A stretch of 14,445 nt of DNA from Kiritimatiellia bacterium (lineage in GTDB: Bacteria > Verrucomicrobiota > Kiritimatiellia > RFP12 > UBA1067). The stretch is from positions 1 to 14,445 of the forward strand of contig JAFXEA010000262.1 of assembly GCA_017521065.1 (NCBI GenBank), written 5' to 3'. Of this stretch, positions 6,585 through 13,192 are shown piece after piece (position 1 is the stretch's first letter; each line of letters opens with the position of its first letter). The position numbers and the translations under genes are program-made. The notes under the pieces were generated by a model. The model was given only the letters and a program-made list of their open reading frames with translations, ran no database searches and was not told where the DNA came from.

Positions 6585-7790
6585 GTGGACAAGATTTTTC
6601 TCAGAAAGGGACGCGAACGTTCCGTTGAACGCAGGCATCCTTGGATATTCTCTGGCGCAGTCGAACGTGTGGATGGTGCGCCGTCCGTAGGCTCGACTGT
6701 TGCCGTGTGTGCGTATGGCGGTGCGATTTTGGGCTACGGAAGCTGGTCTCCACAGAGCCAGATCCGAGTGCGGATGCTGTCTTATTCACCTGATGCTGTT
6801 CCCGGTGGTGAATACGTGAAGTCTCTCGTGTCCGCCGCCATTGAACGTCGTGCGTCTTCTGATGGGGTGTCTCCGCTTGCGGCGGCGAATCGCGGAGTGC
6901 GTCTTGTCCATGGCGAATCGGACGGTTTACCTGGCGTTGTCGCGGATTCCTACGACGGATGGTGCGTCGTCCAGTTCGCCAGCGCAGGTGCTGAGCATTT
7001 CCGGAATGAAGTGGTTGCCGCTCTCATGGAGGCTGGAGCGAAGGGCGTGTTCAACCGCAGTGATGTCGATTCCCGTAAGAGGGAAGGGCTTTCGGACGAA
7101 GGAACCGTGGGTGTTCTCGCAGGGGCAGAGCCTCCGGAGTTCATCGAAATCCATGAAGGCGCGATCAGATATCTTGTGGATGTCCGCAACGGACACAAGA
7201 CGGGTTTCTATCTCGATCAGCGCGAGGCTCGTGCGCAGGTCGGGGCGTATGCTGCAGGGCGCGAGGTGCTCAACTGTTTCTCCTACACGGGCGGGTTCGG
7301 CCTGGCCTGTGCGGCGGGCGGCGCCAAGAGCGTTGTGAACCTTGATCTTTCAAAGACGGCGCTTCAGCTTGCCGAGCGCAATTTTGAGTTGCTGTTCGGC
7401 GGCGGCGTTCCGCGTTGCCCTGTGGAGTTCTGCTGCGCGGACGTGTTCAAGCAGCTTCGTCTGTATCGCGATCAGGGGCGGCAGTTCGACCTTATCGTTC
7501 TTGATCCGCCGAAGTTTGCGGAAACCAAGGCGCAGCTGATCCGTGCGGCACGAGGATACAAGGACATCAACCTTCTTGCGATGAAGCTTCTCCGTCCCGG
7601 CGGAATCCTTGCGACGTTCTCGTGTTCAGGAGCGATGACGGCGGAGTTCTTCGACACCGTATGCCGCGAGGCTGCCTGCGACGCAAAGCGCGATATGCAG
7701 ATCATCGACCGTACGCATCAGGCGTCGGACCATCCGACCGCCTTATCCTTCCCCGAAGGAGAATACCTCAAAGGACTTGTTTTGAATTAA
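6585..7790 (+). CDS. rlmI: RlmI-like 23S rRNA (cytosine-5) methyltransferase
   Basis: A 401-residue SAM-dependent methyltransferase close in length and layout to E. coli RlmI (396 residues), which makes m5C1962 in 23S rRNA. The N-terminal part (about 1-80), with RHPWIFSGAVERVDG, is the PUA RNA-binding domain. The middle and C-terminal parts form the Rossmann methyltransferase: FYLDQREAR at 208-216, SAM-binding motif I NCFSYTGGF at 230-238, catalytic-loop DPPKF at 307-311, GYKDIN, and TFSCSG at 344-349, whose Cys347 is the likely nucleophile region. The protein ends with FPEGEYLKGL, also family-typical. GTG at 6585 is used, with GAAAGG 8 bases upstream. It follows fhs by 19 bases. The exact target base is inferred from family and not proven. 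Confidence 0.92.
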   Translation: MDKIFLRKGRERSVERRHPWIFSGAVERVDGAPSVGSTVAVCAYGGAILGYGSWSPQSQIRVRMLSYSPDAVPGGEYVKSLVSAAIERRASSDGVSPLAAANRGVRLVHGESDGLPGVVADSYDGWCVVQFASAGAEHFRNEVVAALMEAGAKGVFNRSDVDSRKREGLSDEGTVGVLAGAEPPEFIEIHEGAIRYLVDVRNGHKTGFYLDQREARAQVGAYAAGREVLNCFSYTGGFGLACAAGGAKSVVNLDLSKTALQLAERNFELLFGGGVPRCPVEFCCADVFKQLRLYRDQGRQFDLIVLDPPKFAETKAQLIRAARGYKDINLLAMKLLRPGGILATFSCSGAMTAEFFDTVCREAACDAKRDMQIIDRTHQASDHPTALSFPEGEYLKGLVLN

Positions 7791-7817
7791 TTTATTCTGA
7801 CAGATGGTTAATCTCGC

Positions 7818-7847
7818 TTGATTGCCCCTTGGGTACCATGATAAAAT
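7818..7847 (+). promoter_or_regulatory. Promoter of the lipocalin gene
   Basis: TTGATT (7818-7823) and TAAAAT (7842-7847) are separated by 18 bases, and TG precedes the -10 box (TGATAAAAT), so both -35 and extended -10 contacts are available. The predicted start near 7854 leaves a leader of about 37 bases carrying AAGGAGG at 7879-7885, 5 bases before the GTG start. Confidence 0.55.
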
Positions 7848-7890
7848 CCAAAGCATCCGACAATCAATCGAAACACGCAAGGAGGCTGAC

Positions 7891-8397
7891 GTGAAAAAAA
7901 CAATTGCAATCGTTTCTGTTCTAGGGGCGTTGTCCGTCGGCTGTGCGACAAAGCCGACGATGGATTTAATGCCGGTAAAAGAGGTTGAACTTTCGCGTTA
8001 TCTCGGCACATGGTATGAAATAGCGCGCTTCGACCATTGGTTCGAACGCGACATGACGCATACCAAAGCTCATTACGAAATGCGCAAAGACGGACACATT
8101 GGCATCACCAATACAGGACTGAAAAAAGGCAAGGTGAAAACCGCGACCGCCATCGCCAAAAAGACGGCGACGCCAGGGCTTCTAAGAGTGTCGTTTTTCC
8201 GCCCCTTCTACGGTGACTATCGCATTCTCTGGTTGGATAACGACTACCGTCATGCGCTTGTCGGCGGCGATGACGCAGATTACCTCTGGATTCTCTCTCG
8301 AGAACCAAAGATCTCAGAAGAAATGCTCGAGACTCTGCTTGCCGAAGCCAAGCGCCACGGTTATGACACCACCCGCCTCATCTGGGTCAAGCAGTAA
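7891..8397 (+). CDS. blc: Blc-type bacterial lipocalin, probable lipoprotein
   Basis: A 168-residue protein with an N-terminal signal sequence (MKKTIAIVSVLGALSVGC) and a cysteine at residue 18 that would be lipidated; the lipobox SVGC is relaxed because Leu is at -4 rather than -3. The lipocalin signature YLGTWYEIARFDHWFER (38-53) is followed by SFFRPFYGDYRILWLD, YRHALVGGDDADYLWILSR and a final LIWVKQ, matching E. coli Blc almost block for block. The fold is an eight-stranded barrel that binds fatty acids or lysophospholipids, here presumably tethered to an outer or inner membrane. The GTG at 7891 is preceded by AAGGAGG at 7879-7885; the frame extends upstream to 7822 but without signal-peptide character. 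It has its own promoter and no gene follows in the same direction until gltX. Confidence 0.93.
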   Translation: MKKTIAIVSVLGALSVGCATKPTMDLMPVKEVELSRYLGTWYEIARFDHWFERDMTHTKAHYEMRKDGHIGITNTGLKKGKVKTATAIAKKTATPGLLRVSFFRPFYGDYRILWLDNDYRHALVGGDDADYLWILSREPKISEEMLETLLAEAKRHGYDTTRLIWVKQ

Positions 8398-8575
8398 TGA
8401 AACAGCGTTATCCCAAGCTTCGTCCCACACTTCTGCACGAACGGCATCATACGTTCGCGTACACCACCGTTCCATAATAGATGACATCATTCTTCTTGTA
8501 GAGAACCAAGGGAGTGTCCTTCGAAAAAGTGAGATAAGTTAAAAAGAAGCGGTAGATATTAGATTGATTGAATGA
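8361..8575 (-). pseudogene. Possible decayed coding remnant, minus strand
   Basis: Between stops at 8576-8578 and 8447-8449 the minus strand has 42 open codons without a Met, whose translation looks protein-like, for example VLYKKNDVIYYGTVVYAN. At 8447 the TGA overlaps an ATG in another frame that continues with MPFVQKCGTKLGITLFHY down to a TAA at 8361-8363, partly antisense to the lipocalin end. A single frameshift would join the two. I do not recognise the family. The segment is short and may be chance. Confidence 0.28.
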
Positions 8576-8592
8576 TTACACTTGATTCTTGG

Positions 8593-8659
8593 AAGGGACA
8601 GACCCTTCGAAAGAGGTTGATCAAGGTCTTATATTCGCCGATTTTTAAACCTGTCCCTT
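8593..8659. repeat. 9-bp inverted repeat AAGGGACAG / CTGTCCCTT
   Basis: AAGGGACAG (8593-8601) and its exact complement CTGTCCCTT (8651-8659) are 49 bases apart. The left copy also starts a local hairpin AAGGG-acaga-CCCTT. Motifs of the GGGACAG type often border REP or RAYT-type elements, but no transposase is present, so this is at most a remnant. Confidence 0.4.
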
Positions 8660-8850
8660 TTTATAGCTAGCTCTATCGACTGTAATATTTCGTCCACACC
8701 ATAATCTTTAATCCTGTCGGAAACTGTAAGCGAGTTGGGAAATAATCCGAATCGAATTCTCGTTTTGGGGTATCCGAATGCATACTGTCGAATGCCTACG
8801 CAAGAATCTTCTTGAAGTGTAGCGCACCAAAAGAAGCATTTTGGTATAAT
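8629..8850 (-). pseudogene. Possible decayed coding remnant upstream of gltX, minus strand
   Basis: A 73-codon frame, open from 8850 to the TAA at 8629-8631, translates to protein-like sequence (for example RIRFGLFPNSLTVSDRIK, then DYGVDEILQSIELAIKRDR). It has no Met codon or start signal, and an in-frame TGA lies directly upstream at 8851-8853. I do not recognise the family. The absence of a start, the AT-rich composition unlike its neighbours and the inverted repeat inside its 3' end suggest a truncated gene or a mobile-element remnant. Chance remains possible. Confidence 0.33.
8842..8850 (+). promoter_or_regulatory. Extended -10 promoter of gltX, leaderless position
   Basis: TGGTATAAT is a consensus extended -10 box; no acceptable -35 lies at 16-18 bases. 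Only 8 bases lie between it and the gltX ATG at 8859, so the predicted transcript starts within about two bases of the initiation codon, and no Shine-Dalgarno is present. Confidence 0.6.
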
Positions 8851-8858
8851 TCAACGCC

Positions 8859-10187
8859 ATGGAAGAGATAAGAGTTCGTTTTGCCCCGTCGCCGACGGGG
8901 AAGGTTCACATCGGTAACATCCGCGCAGCTATCTACAACTGGCTGTTCGCCCGTCATACCGGCGGCAAGTTCCTCCTTCGTGTTGAGGATACCGACCTTG
9001 AGCGTTCGACGCCCGAGGCGATCAAGGCGCTTTTCGAGTGCATGGAATGGCTCGGGCTTAGCTATGATGAGCCAGAGTTCTACCAGACGAAGAACGTGAA
9101 GCGCCATCTCGAGTGCGTGGAGAAGCTTCTTGCCGAGGGCAAGGCGTACAAGTGCGAACGCACCTCACGCGACGGTAAGACCGGCGAAGTCGTGATGTTT
9201 CGCATGCCGAAGGAAGGCACCATCGAATTCGACGATATCGTTAAGGGGCACATGGCGAAGAAGGCCGAGGATATCCAGGACTTCGCAATCGTCCGTAGCG
9301 ATGGCTCGCCCATCTTCCATCTGGCAAACGTTGTGGATGATATCGATCAACGCGTCACGCACATCATACGCGGCGACGACCATGTGGAGAACACCTTCAA
9401 GCACATCGAGCTTTTCAAGGCGCTTGGCGCAACGCCGCCGAAGTACGGGCATCTTTCGATGATCGTCAATGCGCAGGGCAAGCCCTACTCCAAGCGCGAT
9501 GGAGCTGCATTCGTCGGTGAGTTCCGCGAGCAGGGATATCTTCCTGATGCGCTTTTCAACTATCTTCTCCTTCTTGGATGGAACCCTGGCGATGAGCGTG
9601 AGGTTCTCACGAAGGACGAGATGGTCAATCTCTTCACACTCGAGGCTGTGCACGTGACGGCGGCGAAGTTCGACATGAAAAAGCTCCAGTGGATGAACGC
9701 CGAGTACATCAAGCGGATCCCGCGTGACGAGTTCATGTCCGAGATGAAGCGCCGCATCGAGGCGGGTGGCTACGATCTTTCCGCGTTCAAGGCGGATTCG
9801 TTCAACTGGGATCTGCTCGTCGATCAGCTGCAGGTGCGCACAAAGTTCTGGAGCGACATCCCCGGCAACTGCGCCTATTTCTTCACGGATGACTATCAGT
9901 TTGACGAAAAGGCGGTTGAAAAGCGTCTCAGGAAGGAAGGTGTGAAGGAACTGCTTCTCGACCTTGCCGACCGTTTCGCAAAGCTCGAGAAGTTCGATGC
10001 CGCGTCCGGTGAGGCGATGGTGAAGGAGCTTTCCCAGGGCAACGGCATGGGTCCTTGGGTGCATCCCATCCGCGTCGCCGTTTCTGGTCGCACGGAAGGC
10101 CCCGGACTTTTCGAGATGCTTGAGCTTCTCGGACGCGACAGGACGATCTCCCGTCTGAAGGCTGCCGCCGAAAAATATGCTCTCTAA
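8859..10187 (+). CDS. gltX: Glutamate-tRNA ligase
   Basis: A 442-residue class I aminoacyl-tRNA synthetase that charges tRNA-Glu with glutamate. The N-terminus MEEIRVRFAPSPTGKVHIGN is diagnostic and fixes the start; its HIGH box reads HIGN (17-20). LLRVEDTDLERS, HIIRGDDHVENT and FNYLLLLGWNPGDE follow in the usual order, and the KMSKS box is KPYSKR (208-213). The region after GKAYKCERT is short and lacks the Cys cluster of zinc-containing GluRS, which partly explains why it is below the usual 470-490 residues. The C-terminal third is the anticodon-binding alpha-helical domain. Only one GltX is visible, so whether it also charges tRNA-Gln cannot be told. It is transcribed alone, with a leaderless promoter in front and a REP-like element behind. 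Confidence 0.96.
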   Translation: MEEIRVRFAPSPTGKVHIGNIRAAIYNWLFARHTGGKFLLRVEDTDLERSTPEAIKALFECMEWLGLSYDEPEFYQTKNVKRHLECVEKLLAEGKAYKCERTSRDGKTGEVVMFRMPKEGTIEFDDIVKGHMAKKAEDIQDFAIVRSDGSPIFHLANVVDDIDQRVTHIIRGDDHVENTFKHIELFKALGATPPKYGHLSMIVNAQGKPYSKRDGAAFVGEFREQGYLPDALFNYLLLLGWNPGDEREVLTKDEMVNLFTLEAVHVTAAKFDMKKLQWMNAEYIKRIPRDEFMSEMKRRIEAGGYDLSAFKADSFNWDLLVDQLQVRTKFWSDIPGNCAYFFTDDYQFDEKAVEKRLRKEGVKELLLDLADRFAKLEKFDAASGEAMVKELSQGNGMGPWVHPIRVAVSGRTEGPGLFEMLELLGRDRTISRLKAAAEKYAL

Positions 10188-10211
10188 AGGAAGCAGTTGC
10201 AAAAACACCAT

Positions 10212-10274
10212 ACTGGGAGAACGGGCATCCTGCCCGTTTAAAACATCAACGGGCGAGACGCCCGTTGTCCCAGT
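10212..10274. repeat. REP-like double hairpin with outer inverted repeat
   Basis: Two 7-bp hairpins, AACGGGC-atcct-GCCCGTT (10220-10238) and AACGGGC-gagac-GCCCGTT (10248-10266), share identical stems but have different loops. They are bracketed by ACTGGGA (10212-10218) and TCCCAGT (10268-10274), so the whole element is one inverted repeat with one mismatch. It starts 24 bases after the gltX stop. There is no T-tract, so a classic intrinsic terminator is unlikely; its form resembles REP/BIME elements. Confidence 0.8.
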
Positions 10275-10346
10275 TAAGGCAATCCGATCCTCTAAATATA
10301 GAAGATTTTGTAACTGACTCTGAGGTTTAATTGTCTTGCGCGTCGT

Positions 10347-10391
10347 GCCTGCCTTACCTTGACAATACTTGTGGCGAAGGTGAAGGCAGGC
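10347..10391. repeat. Long imperfect inverted repeat upstream of greA
   Basis: GCCTGCCTTACCTT (10347-10360) pairs with AAGGTGAAGGCAGGC (10377-10391), 14 bp with a single bulged G, around a 16-base loop. No T-tract follows, so it is not a typical terminator on either strand. It may be a small dispersed repeat or a regulatory structure; it lies about 45 bases upstream of the greA -35 box. Confidence 0.65.
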
Positions 10392-10432
10392 GTACGTGAA
10401 AAATGGTGACGGAAGCAAGTCCGGCTTGGTTC

Positions 10433-10461
10433 TTGCGGTTTAGTGCGGAAAATGATATACT
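10433..10461 (+). promoter_or_regulatory. Promoter of the greA-dksA-lspA-polA block
   Basis: TTGCGG (10433-10438) and TATACT (10456-10461) are separated by exactly 17 bases, and TG precedes the -10 box (TGATATACT). A second TATACT follows at 10463-10468. The predicted start is near 10468, leaving a leader of about 35 bases with GAGGG about 10 bases before the ATG. Confidence 0.6.
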
Positions 10462-10502
10462 TTATACTCAATTTTTCACAACAATTAGAGGGATGACATT
10501 CC

Positions 10503-12512
10503 ATGGCAGAGAAGAAAATGGAAGATCTGGCGGCTGAGCTTCAGTTGGTGTCTGAGGCGCAGGATTTTGCAGGCACATTCAAGATAATTGATGAGAACAA
10601 GGATGTCCTCACCTCAAACCTCCAGTCCGCAGGCGTAAAAGAGATTCTGAAGAAGGCGACGAAGGACCGCCTTCTTCTTTCGTTTGTGGAATCGGTAGGA
10701 TTCGGGACCCGTCCGCTGGTCGATTCGCTTGCGCGTCTGTCAAAGCTGATGGCCTTGACGCCGGGTGTGCGCGTTCTCAATGTTGCATGGGGCCTTGGTG
10801 AGGTCAAGCGTCTCGACTATTTCTACCGCAAGATCACGGTCGATTTCAAGATGCGCAGGGGGCATCAGCTTACGTTCGACGCCGCGTGCGAAACGCTCGT
10901 TCTCGCCCCCGAGGATCATATCCTCGTGACGGCCGCCGCCGACCCCAACCGCGTCGCGGCGATGATCAAGGAGGAACCCGGTGAATTCGTCAAGGCCATG
11001 CTCAAGAGCTTTGGCGACATGCCGATCACCCGCCTCGAGGAGGAATGCGCGAAGCAGGGATTCGTCAAGAGTGCGAACTGGAAGTCGTTCTGGGATCGTG
11101 CGCGTGCTGATCTCAAGAAGGACAAGCTTGTTGAGATCCCGGCCCGCCGCGCAGAGCCGCTTCATCTCAAGGCATCCGCCGAGACGTATGGTGATAGCTG
11201 GTTCACGGCGTTTGCGCAGATGACCGATCCCAAGTCCATCCTTTCTTCGGTGAAGGAGCTGGAGGGTACGGGCAGACTCAATGCTCTCGACGAGCAATCC
11301 AGGACCAAGATCTCCGACCGCCTGGCGTTTGCGCTGAAGGGTGCGCGTGGGGTCGATAACGCGCTCTATGCGCGTCTTGCGTTCTGCGTCGATGCGCTGA
11401 AGCTCGAGGAACCGTCCGTGGCGAAGTGCCGCGCATACCTTTGGGATGCTGACCGCTATCTTGCGGCGGCGCGTGACCTTCCCGCTCGCGACACCGATAC
11501 TCTCGTGGTGTTCCTCACTGCCGAGAACCGTGAAGAGACGAAGCACAAGCTCTTTGCTGCTCTGCCTGAGATGTGCTTCACGCTGCTTCTTGAAACGCTC
11601 AATTTCTTCTCGAACGATGCCGATTGCGAAGAGGCAGTCGCTTCTCTCCTGAAGAGCCCCCATCCTCCGGCTACGCTCGTAACCTGCGTGCTTGGACGTT
11701 ACGAGAACTTCAAGAAGTGGGAGAAGATTCCGAAGCTTCTGGTGATCCTTCAGCATGCAATCGCCCTCGGCGAAGGCAAGCAGTCCGGAGAGACGCTTCG
11801 CATGCAGAACATGATTCGCCGTCTCTTCGCCGACAAGGCATGGCTTGAAGACATCTTCGGCAAGCTCACCCCGGACGAGAGGGCTATTGTGTTCGAGCGC
11901 TTCCAGGCGTCGTCCGCATGGGATCCCGCCACGCACCGCACGATCACTGTGCGCATGACGAAGCTCGATGAGGGGCTCGTCTCCCGCATGGCGAAGCGTG
12001 TTGAGCGCAAGGTCGAGGAACGCATCACGTCCCAGCGCAGCTACAACGAGAAGAAGGCGGCATACGAGAAGCTCGTCACAGTGGACATGCCCGAGAACAC
12101 GAAGCGCATCGAGTTCGCGCGTGGGTACGGCGACCTCAGCGAAAACGCCGAATACCAGTACGCGAAGGATGAGCAGAGAGCGCTTCTCCAGAAGCAGTCT
12201 CTTATGCAGAAGGATCTTGACGAGGTCAAGCCTACGCTTTTCGAGAACGTCGAGGCGGACGAGGTGCGTCCCGGAACGGTCGCAGTCGTTTCGGTGGACG
12301 GAGCAGAGAAGACATACGCCATTCTTGGCGAATGGGACAACGAGCCTTCGCTCAACGTAATCTCTTCCAAGACGAAGATCGCCGCAAATCTGCTTGGCCG
12401 CAAGGCCGGAGATGCGGTGGAGCTTGCGGATGCCGAAGGCAAGGCGATTGCCGCAACGGTCGTGCGTGTCGAGCCGCTCTCTGACGAACTCAAGACCTGG
12501 ATCAAGGGCTGA
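10503..12512 (+). CDS. greA: GreA fused to a long N-terminal domain (transcript cleavage factor)
   Basis: A 669-residue protein. Residues from about 505 on are a complete GreA: the antiparallel coiled coil (RSYNEKKAAYEKL from 512), the tip DLSENAEY with acidic Asp544 and Glu547 (E. coli Asp41 and Glu44, which stimulate RNA cleavage in backtracked polymerase), and the C-terminal FKBP-like domain with TYAILGEWD and LLGRKAGDAVE. Residues 1-500 are mostly helical; residues about 88-142 (GVRVLNVAWGLGEVK to GHQLTFD and DHILV) look like a small beta-rich KOW/Tudor-like module. The arrangement resembles the long GreA proteins of Chlamydiae and spirochaetes, whose N-terminal function is not established. 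It acts with RNA polymerase in the cytoplasm. It leads the block; the dksA-like gene starts 21 bases after its stop. Confidence 0.92.
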   Translation: MAEKKMEDLAAELQLVSEAQDFAGTFKIIDENKDVLTSNLQSAGVKEILKKATKDRLLLSFVESVGFGTRPLVDSLARLSKLMALTPGVRVLNVAWGLGEVKRLDYFYRKITVDFKMRRGHQLTFDAACETLVLAPEDHILVTAAADPNRVAAMIKEEPGEFVKAMLKSFGDMPITRLEEECAKQGFVKSANWKSFWDRARADLKKDKLVEIPARRAEPLHLKASAETYGDSWFTAFAQMTDPKSILSSVKELEGTGRLNALDEQSRTKISDRLAFALKGARGVDNALYARLAFCVDALKLEEPSVAKCRAYLWDADRYLAAARDLPARDTDTLVVFLTAENREETKHKLFAALPEMCFTLLLETLNFFSNDADCEEAVASLLKSPHPPATLVTCVLGRYENFKKWEKIPKLLVILQHAIALGEGKQSGETLRMQNMIRRLFADKAWLEDIFGKLTPDERAIVFERFQASSAWDPATHRTITVRMTKLDEGLVSRMAKRVERKVEERITSQRSYNEKKAAYEKLVTVDMPENTKRIEFARGYGDLSENAEYQYAKDEQRALLQKQSLMQKDLDEVKPTLFENVEADEVRPGTVAVVSVDGAEKTYAILGEWDNEPSLNVISSKTKIAANLLGRKAGDAVELADAEGKAIAATVVRVEPLSDELKTWIKG

Positions 12513-12533
12513 TAAGGAAAGGAACCTTAAGTC

Positions 12534-13181
12534 ATGGCAACAGCAAAGAAAAGCACAGTCAAGAAGTCTGCGGCGGAAACGCCCAAAAAAGAGAAGAAGT
12601 CTCCGCCGAAGATGAAGAAGATGGTGGTGAAGCAGCCTTCTGCAGCGGTGGAAGAGGAGCTTTTCGAGAATGATTCCAAGGATTTCGCGTTTGCGTTTGC
12701 CGCATCCATGATGCAGGAGCAGAGCGCGGAGGATGAAAAGAAGTCGCAGGAGGCCGCATCCAATACGGTCAAGCTTACGAAGCGTCCTACATCCCGTTCG
12801 CGCGGGGAGGAGACGCTTAAGTTCTCCGATTCCGACCTTGCCCAGTTCCGCAAGTCGCTGATGGCGCTCCGTCAGTCCATCGTCGGCAAGACGGCTACGC
12901 TGAAGACCAATGCGTTGGAGCAGACGATCGACCGCGCCGGAGAGGACGAGGATGGAAGCGACAGCTTCATGCGTCTTCAGAACCTCGGTCAGGTGGGCGA
13001 GCAGAACAAGACTCTCCAGAAGATCGAAGAGGCACTTCACAGAATTGACGACGGCACCTACGGCATCTGCGACATGTGCGGTCAGCTCATCCGCAAGGCG
13101 CGTCTCCAGCATCTTCCCTTTGCGCACACCTGCATGGAGTGCCAGAGTGAGATGGAGGCCAATCGCGATCCCCGGAGCTGA
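12534..13181 (+). CDS. DksA/TraR-family zinc-finger protein with Lys-rich N-terminus
   Basis: A 215-residue protein. Residues 1-95 are a low-complexity tail rich in Lys, Ala, Glu and Ser (MATAKKSTVKKSAAETPKK at its start). The DksA-like part then forms a coiled coil (from about FSDSDLAQFRKSL) with a tip around TIDRAGEDED and a C4 zinc finger: Cys179-X2-Cys182-X17-Cys200-X2-Cys203. DksA proteins enter the RNA polymerase secondary channel and adjust initiation, often with ppGpp. By a hand alignment, Asp133 matches E. coli DksA Asp74, while the Asp71 position appears to be Gln130, so activity cannot be assumed. AAAGGAA lies 9 bases upstream of the ATG. It is placed between greA and lspA; the dksA-lspA neighbourhood is also known in Chlamydia. 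Confidence 0.88.
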   Translation: MATAKKSTVKKSAAETPKKEKKSPPKMKKMVVKQPSAAVEEELFENDSKDFAFAFAASMMQEQSAEDEKKSQEAASNTVKLTKRPTSRSRGEETLKFSDSDLAQFRKSLMALRQSIVGKTATLKTNALEQTIDRAGEDEDGSDSFMRLQNLGQVGEQNKTLQKIEEALHRIDDGTYGICDMCGQLIRKARLQHLPFAHTCMECQSEMEANRDPRS

Positions 13182-13192
13182 CGGATCCGTCC

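Larger units (their letters stand above)
8398..8858. other. AT-rich gap between lipocalin and gltX
   Basis: A 461-base region with visibly lower GC than its neighbours. It has no intact gene, tRNA or clear terminator. It contains two possible minus-strand coding remnants, a GGGACAG inverted repeat, and at its right edge the gltX -10 box. Confidence 0.6.
10188..10502. other. Intergenic region with repeats and greA promoter
   Basis: A 315-base gap with no coding frame of its own. In order it contains a double-hairpin REP-like element (10212-10274), an AT-rich spacer, a long inverted repeat (10347-10391) and the promoter of the greA-dksA-lspA-polA block. Minus-strand frames crossing it are shadows of gltX. 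Confidence 0.6.

Noticed and set aside
10220..10266. The two hairpins as a CRISPR array or a rho-independent terminator
   Set aside because: Only two units with palindromic stems and no spacer pattern argue against CRISPR; no run of T follows either stem, so a classical terminator is unlikely.
9165..10418. A 417-codon open frame on the minus strand
   Set aside because: It is antisense to gltX and runs into the repeat region; the translation has no recognisable domain and no start signal.
10740..13127. A 795-codon open frame on the minus strand
   Set aside because: It is antisense to greA and the dksA-like gene, whose products have clear motifs. The translation is Leu/Arg-rich with no domain pattern, as expected from the complement of GC-biased codons.
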